64,000 bases of DNA from Burkholderiales bacterium C2 (lineage in GTDB: Bacteria > Pseudomonadota > Gammaproteobacteria > Burkholderiales > Burkholderiaceae_C), in contig SCOI01000011.1 of the NCBI GenBank assembly GCA_005503085.1, forward strand, positions 124,001 to 188,000, written 5' to 3'. Made by a program: the position numbers and the translations under genes. The notes below the pieces were generated by a model. That model was not told where the DNA came from, did no database searches, and saw nothing but the letters and a program-made list of their open reading frames with translations. Below, one piece after another: positions 34,394 to 43,320 of this stretch; the first letter of the stretch is position 1, and each line of letters begins with the position of its first letter.

Positions 34394-37300
34394 TCAGTCG
34401 GCTCCCTGAGGCTGCGTGACCGCAGGGCGGCGGCCGCGCAGCCGGTCGACCAGCTTCATCACCATGCGGAAGATGAAGCGCAGCATCAGCAGGGTCAGGA
34501 TGGCCTCGACAAAGGTCAGCGCGAAGGCCACGGCGGTGTTCCAGCGCGCCTCGCGGCGGCCGAACTTGGCGATCATGCGGTCCTTGGCGATCTCGATGCT
34601 GTCGTAGAAGCTCGGCACCATCAGCAGGGTCAGAAAGGTCGAGGTGATGGTGCCGCCGATGATGGCCACCGCCATCGGCCGATAGAACTCGCCGCCCTCG
34701 CCCACGCCGATGGCCACCGGCAGCATGCCGGCCACCAGGGCAAAGGTCGTCATCAGGATGGGTCTGAAACGCATGCGGCCGGCATGCATCAGCGCCTCCT
34801 CGCGGGGCACGCCCTTGGCCTCCTCCTGGCGTGCGGCGTCCAGCAGCAGGATCGCGTTCTTCGCCACCAGGCCGGCCAGCATGATGATGCCGATGAAGCT
34901 CATCAGGTTCAGCGTGCCGCCGGTCAGCAGCAGCGCCACGACGACGCCGATCAGCGACAGCGGCTGCGACAGCATCACGCCCAGCGGCGCGGTGAAGGAG
35001 CCGAACTGCATCACCAGGATCAGATACATCAGGCCTATGCCCGAGGCCAGGGCTACGGCCATCGCACCGAAGACTTCCTCCTGGTCGGCCGAGGCGCCGG
35101 CCAACTCGATGCCATAGCCGGGCGGGAACTGGATGGACTTGGCCAGCTTGACCGCATCGGCCGTCACCTCGCCGGCCGAGCGGCCCTGGGCATTGGCCGA
35201 GACCGCGATCATGCGCTTGCCGTCGGCATGCTGGATCTTGGACGGGCCCTTGCCCATGGTCACGGTGGCGATCTGCTCCAGCGGCACCATCATGCCGCTG
35301 CCGGCCACGGTGATCGGCAGGCGCTCGATATTGCTGGCGTCGACCCGGTCCTCCGGCGCCAGGCGCACCGCCACATCGCGGGTCTCGCCGCTGGGGTCGA
35401 CCCAGTCGCCGACCTCAACGCCGGCAAAGGCCACGCGCAAGGCATTGGCGGCATCGCCGACCGAGATGCCCAGCGAGTTGGCCAGGCCGCGATTCAGCTC
35501 GATCTGCAACTCGTCCTGCGGGTCCTGCTCGGACAGGCCCACGTCCACCGCACCGGGCACCTGACGCAGCTTGGCCATGTAGTCGTTGGTGATCGCTAGC
35601 AGCTTGCGCGAGTCCTCGCCGGAGAAACGGATCTGCACAGGCTTTTGCGCGCCATTGTTCAGATCGTCCAGCACCACGTACTCGGCACCGACCAGGCGGG
35701 AGACACGCTCGCGCAGATCCTGGGCGATCTCGGCGGCCGAGCGCTTGCGTTCGGTGCTCTTGCCCAGGTCCACATAGATGCGGCCACCGCTGACATTGAC
35801 CTGGCTGTTGGTGGCCTTGGTCTCGGGAATCTCGCGTGCCAGCTTGGCGGCGGCCTCCATCTTCAGCTTCGAGTACTCGAGGCTGGAGCTGGCCGGGGTG
35901 CGCACCTCGACGGCGATGGTGCCGGCATCCGACGCCGGCAGGAAGCTGGAGCCGCCGAACTTGGCCTGCAGCGCGATCGCCAGCACAAAGCTCAGCACCG
36001 CGAACGCGGCCATCCAGCGCCGGTGATGCAGGGCCCAGGCGATCACCTGGCCATAGCGGTCGGCCTGGCGATCGAACCATTCATTGAAGCGCTGCAGATA
36101 GAGCGACAAGCCCTTCTTCGGTGCCTCGTGATGGCCCGGGGGGTCGCCCCAGTAGGCCGACAGCATCGGGTCCAGCGTGAAGGAGATGAACAGGCTGACC
36201 AGCACCGAGGCGACGACGGTCAGACCGAAGGGGCGGAACCACTCGCCCGAGACACCGGGCATGAAGGCCACCGGCACGAAGACCGCGACGATGGAGAAGG
36301 TGGTGGCGGCCACGGCCAGGCCGATCTCGGCCGTGCCGTTGAGCGCCGCGCTGCGCCGGTCGGCACCACGCTCCATATGGCGCACGATGTTCTCGCGCAC
36401 CACGATGGCGTCATCGATCAGCACGCCGATCGCCAGCGACAGGCCCAGCAGGCTCATGAAGTTCAGCGTGAAGCCGCACAGCCAGACCGCGATGAAGGCA
36501 GCCACCACCGAGGTCGGCAGCGACAAGGCGGTGATCAGCGTCGAGCGCCAGGAGTTCAGGAACACATAGACGACCAGAATCGTCAGGCCGGCACCGAACA
36601 CCAGCGCATGGATCACATTGTTGAGGCTGTTCTCGGCGTCCTCGCCGCCGTCCTGCGTGACCTCCAGCGTGGTGCCGGCCGGCAGGGTCTTGGCCGTCGC
36701 CGCGACCAGCTTGCGGATCTCGTTGGCCACCGCCACGGTCGAGGCATCGCGGGAGCGCGTCACCGACAGGCCCACATTCGGGTGGCCGTTGCGCACGCTG
36801 ATGCTCTGGCGCTCGGCAAAGCCGTCGCGGATGCTGGCCACCTGGCCCAGACGCACCAGCTGCTCGCCCTGGCGCTTGACGACGATCTGCTCGAACTCGG
36901 CCGGCGATTCGATGCGCCCCAGCAGCCGGATGCTCTGATCCTGCATGCTGCCGCGCACCTTGCCGACCGGTGCGGTGGTGTTCTGGCTGCGCAGCGCGTT
37001 GACCACCTCGGTGACCGAGACGTTGAACTCGCGCAGCTTCTGCGCATGCAGCAGCACCGACAGCTCGCGGCTCAGCGCGCCGTTGACATTGACCGTGGCC
37101 ACGCCGTTGATGGCGCGGAACTTGTCGGCCAGATCATCCTCGGCCAGGCGCGAGATCTCGGCATGGCTCTGGCTGTTGGACGACAGCGCCAGCTGCATGA
37201 TGGGCTGGGACGAAGGGTCGAAGCGCTGCAGCACCGGCTCGCGCATTTCCAGCGGCAGCTTGTGCCGCACCGCGCCGATGGCGTTGCGCACCTCGTCGGC

Positions 37301-37612
37301 CGCCTCGATCATGTTCTTGTCGAAGTTGAAGATCAGCACCATCTGGGCGCTGCCCTCATTGGCGGTGGCACGCACCTCCTTGACACCGGCGATGCTCTGC
37401 AGCGACTTCTCGATGCGGTTGACGATCTCGCGCTCGGCCGTCTCGGGCGAGGCGCCCGGATAGTTGATGCTGACCACCAGCACCGGCTCCTCGACATCGG
37501 GAATCTGGTTGACGCGCAGCTTGTTGAGCGCCAGCAGCCCCAGGGCCATCAAGCTGATGATGATGACGATGGTCGCGACCGGCTTCTTGACGCTGAAGTT
37601 GGAGAGAAACAT
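34394..37612 (-). CDS. RND-family efflux pump inner membrane transporter
   Basis: HAE1/AcrB-type resistance-nodulation-division transporter of 1072 residues with twelve helices and two large periplasmic loops. The start MFLSNFSVKKPVATIVII is typical and lies 1 nt after the adaptor stop. The proton-relay aspartates are in GVLIDDAIVVREN. The substrate cannot be predicted. The adaptor gene is directly upstream and no outer-membrane channel gene is present, so an unlinked TolC-type partner is expected. Confidence 0.95.
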   Translation of the reverse strand: MFLSNFSVKKPVATIVIIISLMALGLLALNKLRVNQIPDVEEPVLVVSINYPGASPETAEREIVNRIEKSLQSIAGVKEVRATANEGSAQMVLIFNFDKNMIEAADEVRNAIGAVRHKLPLEMREPVLQRFDPSSQPIMQLALSSNSQSHAEISRLAEDDLADKFRAINGVATVNVNGALSRELSVLLHAQKLREFNVSVTEVVNALRSQNTTAPVGKVRGSMQDQSIRLLGRIESPAEFEQIVVKRQGEQLVRLGQVASIRDGFAERQSISVRNGHPNVGLSVTRSRDASTVAVANEIRKLVAATAKTLPAGTTLEVTQDGGEDAENSLNNVIHALVFGAGLTILVVYVFLNSWRSTLITALSLPTSVVAAFIAVWLCGFTLNFMSLLGLSLAIGVLIDDAIVVRENIVRHMERGADRRSAALNGTAEIGLAVAATTFSIVAVFVPVAFMPGVSGEWFRPFGLTVVASVLVSLFISFTLDPMLSAYWGDPPGHHEAPKKGLSLYLQRFNEWFDRQADRYGQVIAWALHHRRWMAAFAVLSFVLAIALQAKFGGSSFLPASDAGTIAVEVRTPASSSLEYSKLKMEAAAKLAREIPETKATNSQVNVSGGRIYVDLGKSTERKRSAAEIAQDLRERVSRLVGAEYVVLDDLNNGAQKPVQIRFSGEDSRKLLAITNDYMAKLRQVPGAVDVGLSEQDPQDELQIELNRGLANSLGISVGDAANALRVAFAGVEVGDWVDPSGETRDVAVRLAPEDRVDASNIERLPITVAGSGMMVPLEQIATVTMGKGPSKIQHADGKRMIAVSANAQGRSAGEVTADAVKLAKSIQFPPGYGIELAGASADQEEVFGAMAVALASGIGLMYLILVMQFGSFTAPLGVMLSQPLSLIGVVVALLLTGGTLNLMSFIGIIMLAGLVAKNAILLLDAARQEEAKGVPREEALMHAGRMRFRPILMTTFALVAGMLPVAIGVGEGGEFYRPMAVAIIGGTITSTFLTLLMVPSFYDSIEIAKDRMIAKFGRREARWNTAVAFALTFVEAILTLLMLRFIFRMVMKLVDRLRGRRPAVTQPQGAD

Positions 37613-37613
37613 C

Positions 37614-38774
37614 TCAACCTCCCCGGCTCGCGGAGGCCGATGCGGCGGCGGCGGCCGGCTTGGCAAGCTCCACCGCACGACCTTCGCTCAGGGCATTGTT
37701 CGGATGGCGCAGCACCTGGTCGCCCGGCTTGAGGCCGACACTGACCTGGTAGAGGCCCTGGCGCTCGTCGCGCTCGCCCAGCTTGACGGCCACCCGGACC
37801 AGCTTGCCGTCCTGCACGCGCCAGACATAGGCCTGGTCGCCCTCGCGCTGGATCGCGCCATCGGCCAGCATCAGTGCGCTGGTGCTCTGGCTCTGCACCC
37901 GGCCCTCGGCGTAGAGGCCGGCCACGCCGGGCTGCTGCTCGCCGGCGAAATCGACCAGCACCTCGACCTGGCGCGTGGTCGGGTTGGCGGCCGCCGCGAT
38001 GCGCCGCACCTTGCCCTCGAAATCGGACTGGGTATAGCCGTTGACCTTGAAGAAGACCGTCTGCCCCACCTTCAGCTCGCTCATGCGGTCGGCCGAGACC
38101 AGGCCTTCGAAACGCATGCTGCTCGGGTCTATCACCTTGACCAGCTCCTTGCCGACCTGGGCGGTATCGCCGGCCGAGACCTTGCGGTCGGAGACGATGC
38201 CGTCAAACGGCGCGCGGGCCTCGGTGCGCTGCAGCTGCTGGCGGGCGGTGGCGGCACGCGCCTTGGCTTCCACCAGCTCGCTTTGCGCGTTGTTGCGGCG
38301 GATCTCGGCGTCTTCCATCGCCTGCATCGAACTCATGCCCTGGGCCTGCAGGGTCTTCATGCGCTGGAACTGGCGCTCGGCCTGCTCGAAGCTCTGCGCG
38401 GCAGCACGCGCCGCCTGCTCGGCCGAGGACAGGGTCTCGCGGATCGCGCTGTCGTCCAGCCGCACCAGCAGATCGCCGCGCCGCACCTTCTCGCCGTTTT
38501 CCTTGAACACCTGCAGCACCATGGCCTGCACCTCGGCGCGCAGGTCGGCGCGCTTCTCCGGCTGGACCGAACCGGTGATCACCGGGCCGCTGGCATAGGT
38601 CGACAAGCCCATGGACTGCAGGTCCTCGGTGGACAGCAGCAGCGGCTTGGCGGCGGCCGGTGCCTTGGCCGCCTGGGCGGTACCCGCGCCGTCGGCGCCG
38701 GGCTTGCCGCAGGCGCCCAGCAGAAGCATCAAAGAGCTGACGAGGACAAGGGCTGGCAGGCGATGGCGCATCAT
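37614..38774 (-). CDS. RND periplasmic adaptor lipoprotein
   Basis: Membrane fusion protein of the HlyD/AcrA family, 386 residues. The signal peptide ends in a lipobox, LLLGAC with the lipidated C22. A lipoyl-type region (PEKRADLRAEVQAMV, RARAPFDGIVS-like EARAPFDGIVSDRKV) flanks a helical hairpin at about 95-185, followed by the beta-barrel and membrane-proximal domains. Coupled to the RND gene with a 1-nt gap. Confidence 0.93.
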   Translation of the reverse strand: MMRHRLPALVLVSSLMLLLGACGKPGADGAGTAQAAKAPAAAKPLLLSTEDLQSMGLSTYASGPVITGSVQPEKRADLRAEVQAMVLQVFKENGEKVRRGDLLVRLDDSAIRETLSSAEQAARAAAQSFEQAERQFQRMKTLQAQGMSSMQAMEDAEIRRNNAQSELVEAKARAATARQQLQRTEARAPFDGIVSDRKVSAGDTAQVGKELVKVIDPSSMRFEGLVSADRMSELKVGQTVFFKVNGYTQSDFEGKVRRIAAAANPTTRQVEVLVDFAGEQQPGVAGLYAEGRVQSQSTSALMLADGAIQREGDQAYVWRVQDGKLVRVAVKLGERDERQGLYQVSVGLKPGDQVLRHPNNALSEGRAVELAKPAAAAASASASRGG

Positions 38775-38942
38775 CTAGAGGGCTCCGGTATTGTTTTGCG
38801 AGCGCCTCCCATGAAGCGCAACAGCCGGGAATCTTGCCACGCGGAACGCGGCCGGCCCAGCCCGCTGCGACAAACGCAAGCTTTGCACCGCTGAACAGCG
38901 AAAACAGCGGACAGGCGGCGATCCTGGCCGCAAAGCCGCGTG

Positions 38943-39386
38943 CTACTGCAGCGTGCCCTTGAGCGCCTCGGGCACGGCCAGCACCGCGATGCCCTCGTCG
39001 GCCAGGGCCACCGCTTCCTCGCGGCTGGCGCGGCCGCGGATGCCGCGCTGCTCGACCTCGCCGTAGTGGATGCGGCGGGCCTCTTCGGCAAAGCGCTCGC
39101 CGACATCCTCGGTACGGGCCAGCAGTTGCCGGACGGCCTGCAGGGCGGCCTGCTGGACCTGCTGCTGCGGATCGGCGGGCGACTGGGCCGGCTTGGGCTC
39201 GGCGGCCGGCCCGCGCAGATGCGAGACGTTCAGGCGCGGCGCGCTGGGCAGGCGCTGCACCTCGGTGGACGCGCAGACCGGGCAGCCGACCAGGCCGCGG
39301 CCCAGCTGCGCTTCGAAATCATCGGCCGAGCCGAACCAGCCTTCGAAGCGGTGCTCCCGATTGCATGACAGATTCAAGACAAGCAT
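38943..39386 (-). CDS. DUF1178 protein
   Basis: Protein of 147 residues with the DUF1178 start MLVLNLSCNREHRFEGWF and a CxxC pair (GCPVCAS) that probably binds zinc, together with C8. The middle is glutamine/alanine-rich and the C-terminus, EEARRIHYGE...RGIRG.AS.EE, is the conserved part. Function unknown. Between this gene and the adaptor gene lie 168 nt with a small inverted repeat (CCGCTG/CAGCGG, 38888-38910) and no convincing gene. Confidence 0.9.
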   Translation of the reverse strand: MLVLNLSCNREHRFEGWFGSADDFEAQLGRGLVGCPVCASTEVQRLPSAPRLNVSHLRGPAAEPKPAQSPADPQQQVQQAALQAVRQLLARTEDVGERFAEEARRIHYGEVEQRGIRGRASREEAVALADEGIAVLAVPEALKGTLQ

Positions 39387-39410
39387 GCCTCGATGATAGG
39401 CAGGCCGGCG

Positions 39411-40010
39411 TCAGGCTGCCGGCTGCCAGTCCAATACCCATGCACCGGCCTGCCAGCGCTGCAGCCACAGCAGGCCGATCAGGGTCTTGGCATCGGTCAT
39501 CGCGCCGCTGGCGGCCAGCGCGTCGAGCTCGGCCGGCGTGTGGGTGACCAGATCGAGGAACTCGCCCTCGTCGAGGCGGCGCTCGCCGGCCGTCAGACCG
39601 CGCGCGAAGAAGATCTCGATGCCCTCGTCGGAATAGGCGATCGCGTTGTGCAGCACGCCGGCATGGGCCCATTCGCGCGCGCTGTAGCCGGTTTCCTCCA
39701 GCAACTCGCGCTGGGCGCAGCGCAGCGGCGCCTCGCCGGCATCGAGCTTGCCGGCCGGAAACTCCAGCATCACCCGGCCCATCGGGTAGCGGTACTGGCG
39801 CTCCATCAGCAGCCGGCCGTCATCGAGCAGGGGCACGACCATCACCGCGCCGGGATGGACGATGTACTCGCGCGCGGCCTCGGCGCCGTCGGGCAGGCGG
39901 ATGCGGTCTCGGCGCACATCGAGAAAATGGCCGCGGTAGACCTGGGTCGAATCGAGCTGCAGCTCGCGCAGCGCCTCGTCCTTGTGGTTGTGCTTGTCCT
40001 CAGCCGCCAT
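39411..40010 (-). CDS. Nudix hydrolase, ADP-ribose pyrophosphatase type
   Basis: Hydrolase of 199 residues. The Nudix box G-x5-E-x7-REL-x-EE-x-G starts at GKLDAGE and ends REELLEETGY-like QRELLEETGY. Upstream is EYIVHPGAVMVVPLLDDGRL and RQYRYPMGRVMLEFPAGK (partial), typical of ADP-ribose or GDP-mannose pyrophosphatases. It overlaps the DUF2818 gene by 11 nt. Confidence 0.92.
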   Translation of the reverse strand: MAAEDKHNHKDEALRELQLDSTQVYRGHFLDVRRDRIRLPDGAEAAREYIVHPGAVMVVPLLDDGRLLMERQYRYPMGRVMLEFPAGKLDAGEAPLRCAQRELLEETGYSAREWAHAGVLHNAIAYSDEGIEIFFARGLTAGERRLDEGEFLDLVTHTPAELDALAASGAMTDAKTLIGLLWLQRWQAGAWVLDWQPAA

Positions 40011-40308
40011 GTCGACCCCGCCGCAGATAGCACCAGACGAAGCCGGGGAAACCCAGCGTGATGAACAGGCACAGCGCGGCCGCGTAGAACTCCCAGCCCT
40101 GCGGCTGACGCTGGCCCTGGTAGGACTCCAGCGCGAAGCCCAGGGCCAGGGTCAGCAGGGCCAGCAGCAAGAGCTCCAGCGCGCGCCAGCCAAAGGGCTT
40201 GGCGGCGCGCTTGGGCCCCAGCAGCAGCACGCGGCTGCTGAAGTACGGCGCATTGGCCGCGATCACCGCGACAAGCAACACCAGCCAGACGGCAGCGGAC
40301 TGATCCAT
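40000..40308 (-). CDS. DUF2818 membrane protein
   Basis: Small membrane protein of 102 residues with three hydrophobic segments (VWLVLLVAVIAANAPYF, LELLLLALLTLALGFALE, FYAAALCLFITLGFPGFVW). DUF2818 genes regularly follow nuoN in Burkholderiales, and here it lies 13 nt after the nuoN stop on the same strand. A role in NDH-1 assembly or function is possible but unproven. Confidence 0.88.
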   Translation of the reverse strand: MDQSAAVWLVLLVAVIAANAPYFSSRVLLLGPKRAAKPFGWRALELLLLALLTLALGFALESYQGQRQPQGWEFYAAALCLFITLGFPGFVWCYLRRGRHGG

Positions 40309-40321
40309 TCAGCGCGGCGCG

Positions 40322-41818
40322 TCAGGGAGCCAGCAGCTTGACGATGGCGGTACCGCACATGGCCATCAGGCCACCGGGCAGCAGACCGAACACCAGCACG
40401 GCGGCGCCATTGAGCGACATCACCGCGCGCACATCGGCCGGCGCGCTCAGCGGCGAGCGGTCGGTGGGCTCGTCGAAGAACATCACCTTGATGACGCGCA
40501 GGTAGTAATAAGCCCCCACCAGCGACAGCACGACGGCAAACACCGCCAGCGCCAGATAGAGCTGTGAACCGGTGGTGACCATGGCCTGCAGCACGGCCAG
40601 CTTGGCATAGAAGCCCGCCGTCGGCGGGATGCCGGCCAGCGAGAACATGAAGATGGTCATCACCAGCGCGAACCAGGGGCTGCGCTTGGCCAGGCCGGCC
40701 AGGTCCTTGATCTCCTCGGCCTCATGGCCCTGGCGCGACAGCAGCAGGATCATGCCGAAGGTGCCCAGCGTCGTCAGCACATAGGTGACCGAGTAGAACA
40801 GCGCCGAGCTGTAAGCATTGGCCATGCCGGCATGGTTGTCGCCGATCACGCCCGAGGCCATCGCCAGCAGCATGAAGCCCATCTGCGCAATCGTCGAGTA
40901 GGCCAGCATGCGCTTGAGATTGCTCTGCGCGATGGCCGCCAGATTGCCGATCACAAGCGACACCACGGCCAGCACGATCAGCATCTGCTGCCAATCGAAG
41001 GCCAGGCCCAGCATGCCCTCCACCAGCAGGCGGATCGTGATCGCGAATGCCGCCAGCTTGGGTGCGGCGCCGATCAGCAGGGTCACCGCCGTCGGTGCGC
41101 CCTGGTAGACGTCGGGCACCCACATATGGAAGGGGGCCGCACCCAGCTTGAAGGCAAGACCGGCCACCACGAAGACCACGCCGAACACCAGCACCGACTT
41201 GTTCGGGGCGCCGGTGGCGATCACATCGAACACCTGCGGGATGTGCAGCGAGCCGGTGGCGCCATACATCATCGACAAGCCGTAGAGCAGGAAGCCGCTG
41301 GCCAGCGCGCCCAGCACAAAGTACTTCATCGCCGCTTCGGTCGAGACCGCATGGTCACGACGCAGTGCCACCAGCGCATACAGCGACAGGCTCATCAGCT
41401 CCAGGCCAAGATAGAGCACCAGGAAGTTGTGGGCCTGCAGCATCACCATGATACCCAGCAGGGAAAACAGGCTCAGCGTGAACAGCTCGCCCTTCAGGAT
41501 CTCGCGCTCGGCCGCATAGGGGCGCGCATAGACCAGGGTCACGAAGGTCGCGATGCAGGCGAAGAAGCCCAGCAGATGGCCCATCGGGTCGGACACCACC
41601 ATGCCCTGCATCGCCGATTCGGTGACGCCGCCATTGAAGGCATTCAGATGCATGGCGCCGACAACCACCAGGGTCAGCTGGGTCAGCCAGTAGGTCGGGC
41701 GGCGTGCCGGGTCGGTGACCCACAGGTCCACCATGGCCACGACGCAGGCCATGGCCAGCAGGATGATTTCGGGATAAACCGCGAGCCAGTTCATAGTCGT
41801 CATTGTTGCTTGGCCCAT
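40322..41818 (-). CDS. nuoN: NADH-quinone oxidoreductase subunit N
   Basis: Antiporter-like membrane subunit of complex I (NDH-1), about 498 residues and 14 helices. Motifs include LGLELMSLSLYALVALRRD, SVEAAMKYFVLGALASG-like STEAAMKYFVLGALASG, and KRMLAYSTIAQMGF. The ATG at 41818 lies 1 nt after the nuoM stop with GGAG in front; ATGs at 41803 and 41794 (MNWLAVYPE) are alternatives. It is the last nuo gene. Confidence 0.96.
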   Translation of the reverse strand: MGQATMTTMNWLAVYPEIILLAMACVVAMVDLWVTDPARRPTYWLTQLTLVVVGAMHLNAFNGGVTESAMQGMVVSDPMGHLLGFFACIATFVTLVYARPYAAEREILKGELFTLSLFSLLGIMVMLQAHNFLVLYLGLELMSLSLYALVALRRDHAVSTEAAMKYFVLGALASGFLLYGLSMMYGATGSLHIPQVFDVIATGAPNKSVLVFGVVFVVAGLAFKLGAAPFHMWVPDVYQGAPTAVTLLIGAAPKLAAFAITIRLLVEGMLGLAFDWQQMLIVLAVVSLVIGNLAAIAQSNLKRMLAYSTIAQMGFMLLAMASGVIGDNHAGMANAYSSALFYSVTYVLTTLGTFGMILLLSRQGHEAEEIKDLAGLAKRSPWFALVMTIFMFSLAGIPPTAGFYAKLAVLQAMVTTGSQLYLALAVFAVVLSLVGAYYYLRVIKVMFFDEPTDRSPLSAPADVRAVMSLNGAAVLVFGLLPGGLMAMCGTAIVKLLAP

Positions 41819-41819
41819 C

Positions 41820-43301
41820 TCAGACTCCACCCAGCTTGCTGGTGGCCACATGCTTGAGCAGCTCGGTCACCGAAACCTGCATCACGTCGGTGAAGGGTTT
41901 GGGGTAGAGGCCCATGAACAGCGTGGCCAGGGCCAGCACGGCCAGCATCAGGAATTCACGCGCATTGATGTCGGTCAGCGCGCGCACATTGTCATTGGTC
42001 ATCGGGCCGAAGTAGACGCGCTTGTACATCCACAGCGTGTAGGCGGCGCCGAAGATCAGCGCGGTGGCGGCGATCGCGCCAAGCCAAAAGTCGTACTGCA
42101 CCGTGCCGATGATCACCATCCACTCGCCGACGAAACCGGCGGTGGCGGGCAGGCCGCAATTGGCCATCGCGAAGAACAGCGCGAAGGCGGCGAACTTGGG
42201 CATGGTGTTGACCACGCCACCATAGGCCGCGATCTCACGCGAATGCACGCGGTCGTAGAGCACGCCGATGCACAGGAACATCGCGCCGGAGACAAAGCCG
42301 TGCGAGATCATCTGCACCAGGCCGCCGGCCACGCCCAGCTCGTTGAAGATGAAGAAGCCCAGCGTCACGAAGCCCATGTGGGCGATGGACGAATAGGCCA
42401 CCAGCTTCTTCATGTCCTTCTGCACCAGGGCCACCAGGCCGATGTAGACCACCGCGATCAGCGACATCGCGATGATGACCCAGGACCAGTGGTGGGCCGC
42501 ATCGGGCGCGATCGGCATCGAGAAGCGCAAGAAGCCATAGGCGCCGAGCTTCAGCATGATGGCGGCCAGCACCACCGAGCCGCCGGTGGGCGCCTCGACG
42601 TGGGCATCGGGCAGCCAGGTGTGCACCGGCCACATCGGCACCTTGACCGCGAAGGCCGCCAGGAAGGCGAAGAACAGCAGCGTCTGGGCCGTCATCGGCA
42701 GCGGCAGCTTGTGCCAGGTCTGGATGTCAAAGGAGCCGCCGGACTGGAAGTACAGATACAGCAGCGCGATCAGCATCAGCAGCGAACCGGCCAGCGTGTA
42801 GAGGAAGAACTTGAAGGCCGCGTAGACACGGTTGGCGCCGCCCCACACGCCGATGATGATGTACATCGGGATCAGCGTGGCCTCGAAGAACACATAGAAC
42901 AGCAGGCCGTCCAGTGCCGAGAACACGCCGACCATCAGGCCCGACAGGATCAGGAAGGCGCCCATGTACTGATTGACGCGCTCCTCGATCACCTCCCAGG
43001 CGGCGATCACGACGATCACCGTGATGAAGGCCGTCAGCGGCACGAACCACATCGAGAGGCCGTCGACACCCAGGTGGTACATCACATTGAAGCGTTCGAT
43101 CCAGGCCAGCTTCTCGCTGAACTGCATCGCGGCGGTCGAGGTATCGAAGCCGGTGATCAGCGGCACGGTCACCGCGAAGCTCGCCAGTGCGGCGATCAGC
43201 GCCATCCAGCGGGCGCTATTGGCCTGGTTGTCACGGCCCAGGGCCAGCAGCGCTAGGCCGCTGAAGATGGGCAACCAGATGGCAAGACTCAACAATCCCA
43301 T
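41820..43301 (-). CDS. nuoM: NADH-quinone oxidoreductase subunit M
   Basis: Antiporter-like proton-pumping subunit of complex I, 493 residues. Conserved segments are HLGVDGLSMWFVPLTAF, YVFFEATLIPMYIIIGVWGG (glutamate on helix 5), VHTWLPDAHVEAPTGGSV and KKLVAYSSIAHMGF. It starts 19 nt after the nuoL stop and is closely followed by nuoN. Confidence 0.97.
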   Translation of the reverse strand: MGLLSLAIWLPIFSGLALLALGRDNQANSARWMALIAALASFAVTVPLITGFDTSTAAMQFSEKLAWIERFNVMYHLGVDGLSMWFVPLTAFITVIVVIAAWEVIEERVNQYMGAFLILSGLMVGVFSALDGLLFYVFFEATLIPMYIIIGVWGGANRVYAAFKFFLYTLAGSLLMLIALLYLYFQSGGSFDIQTWHKLPLPMTAQTLLFFAFLAAFAVKVPMWPVHTWLPDAHVEAPTGGSVVLAAIMLKLGAYGFLRFSMPIAPDAAHHWSWVIIAMSLIAVVYIGLVALVQKDMKKLVAYSSIAHMGFVTLGFFIFNELGVAGGLVQMISHGFVSGAMFLCIGVLYDRVHSREIAAYGGVVNTMPKFAAFALFFAMANCGLPATAGFVGEWMVIIGTVQYDFWLGAIAATALIFGAAYTLWMYKRVYFGPMTNDNVRALTDINAREFLMLAVLALATLFMGLYPKPFTDVMQVSVTELLKHVATSKLGGV

Positions 43302-43320
43302 TATTTTTCTCCGCCCTTGC

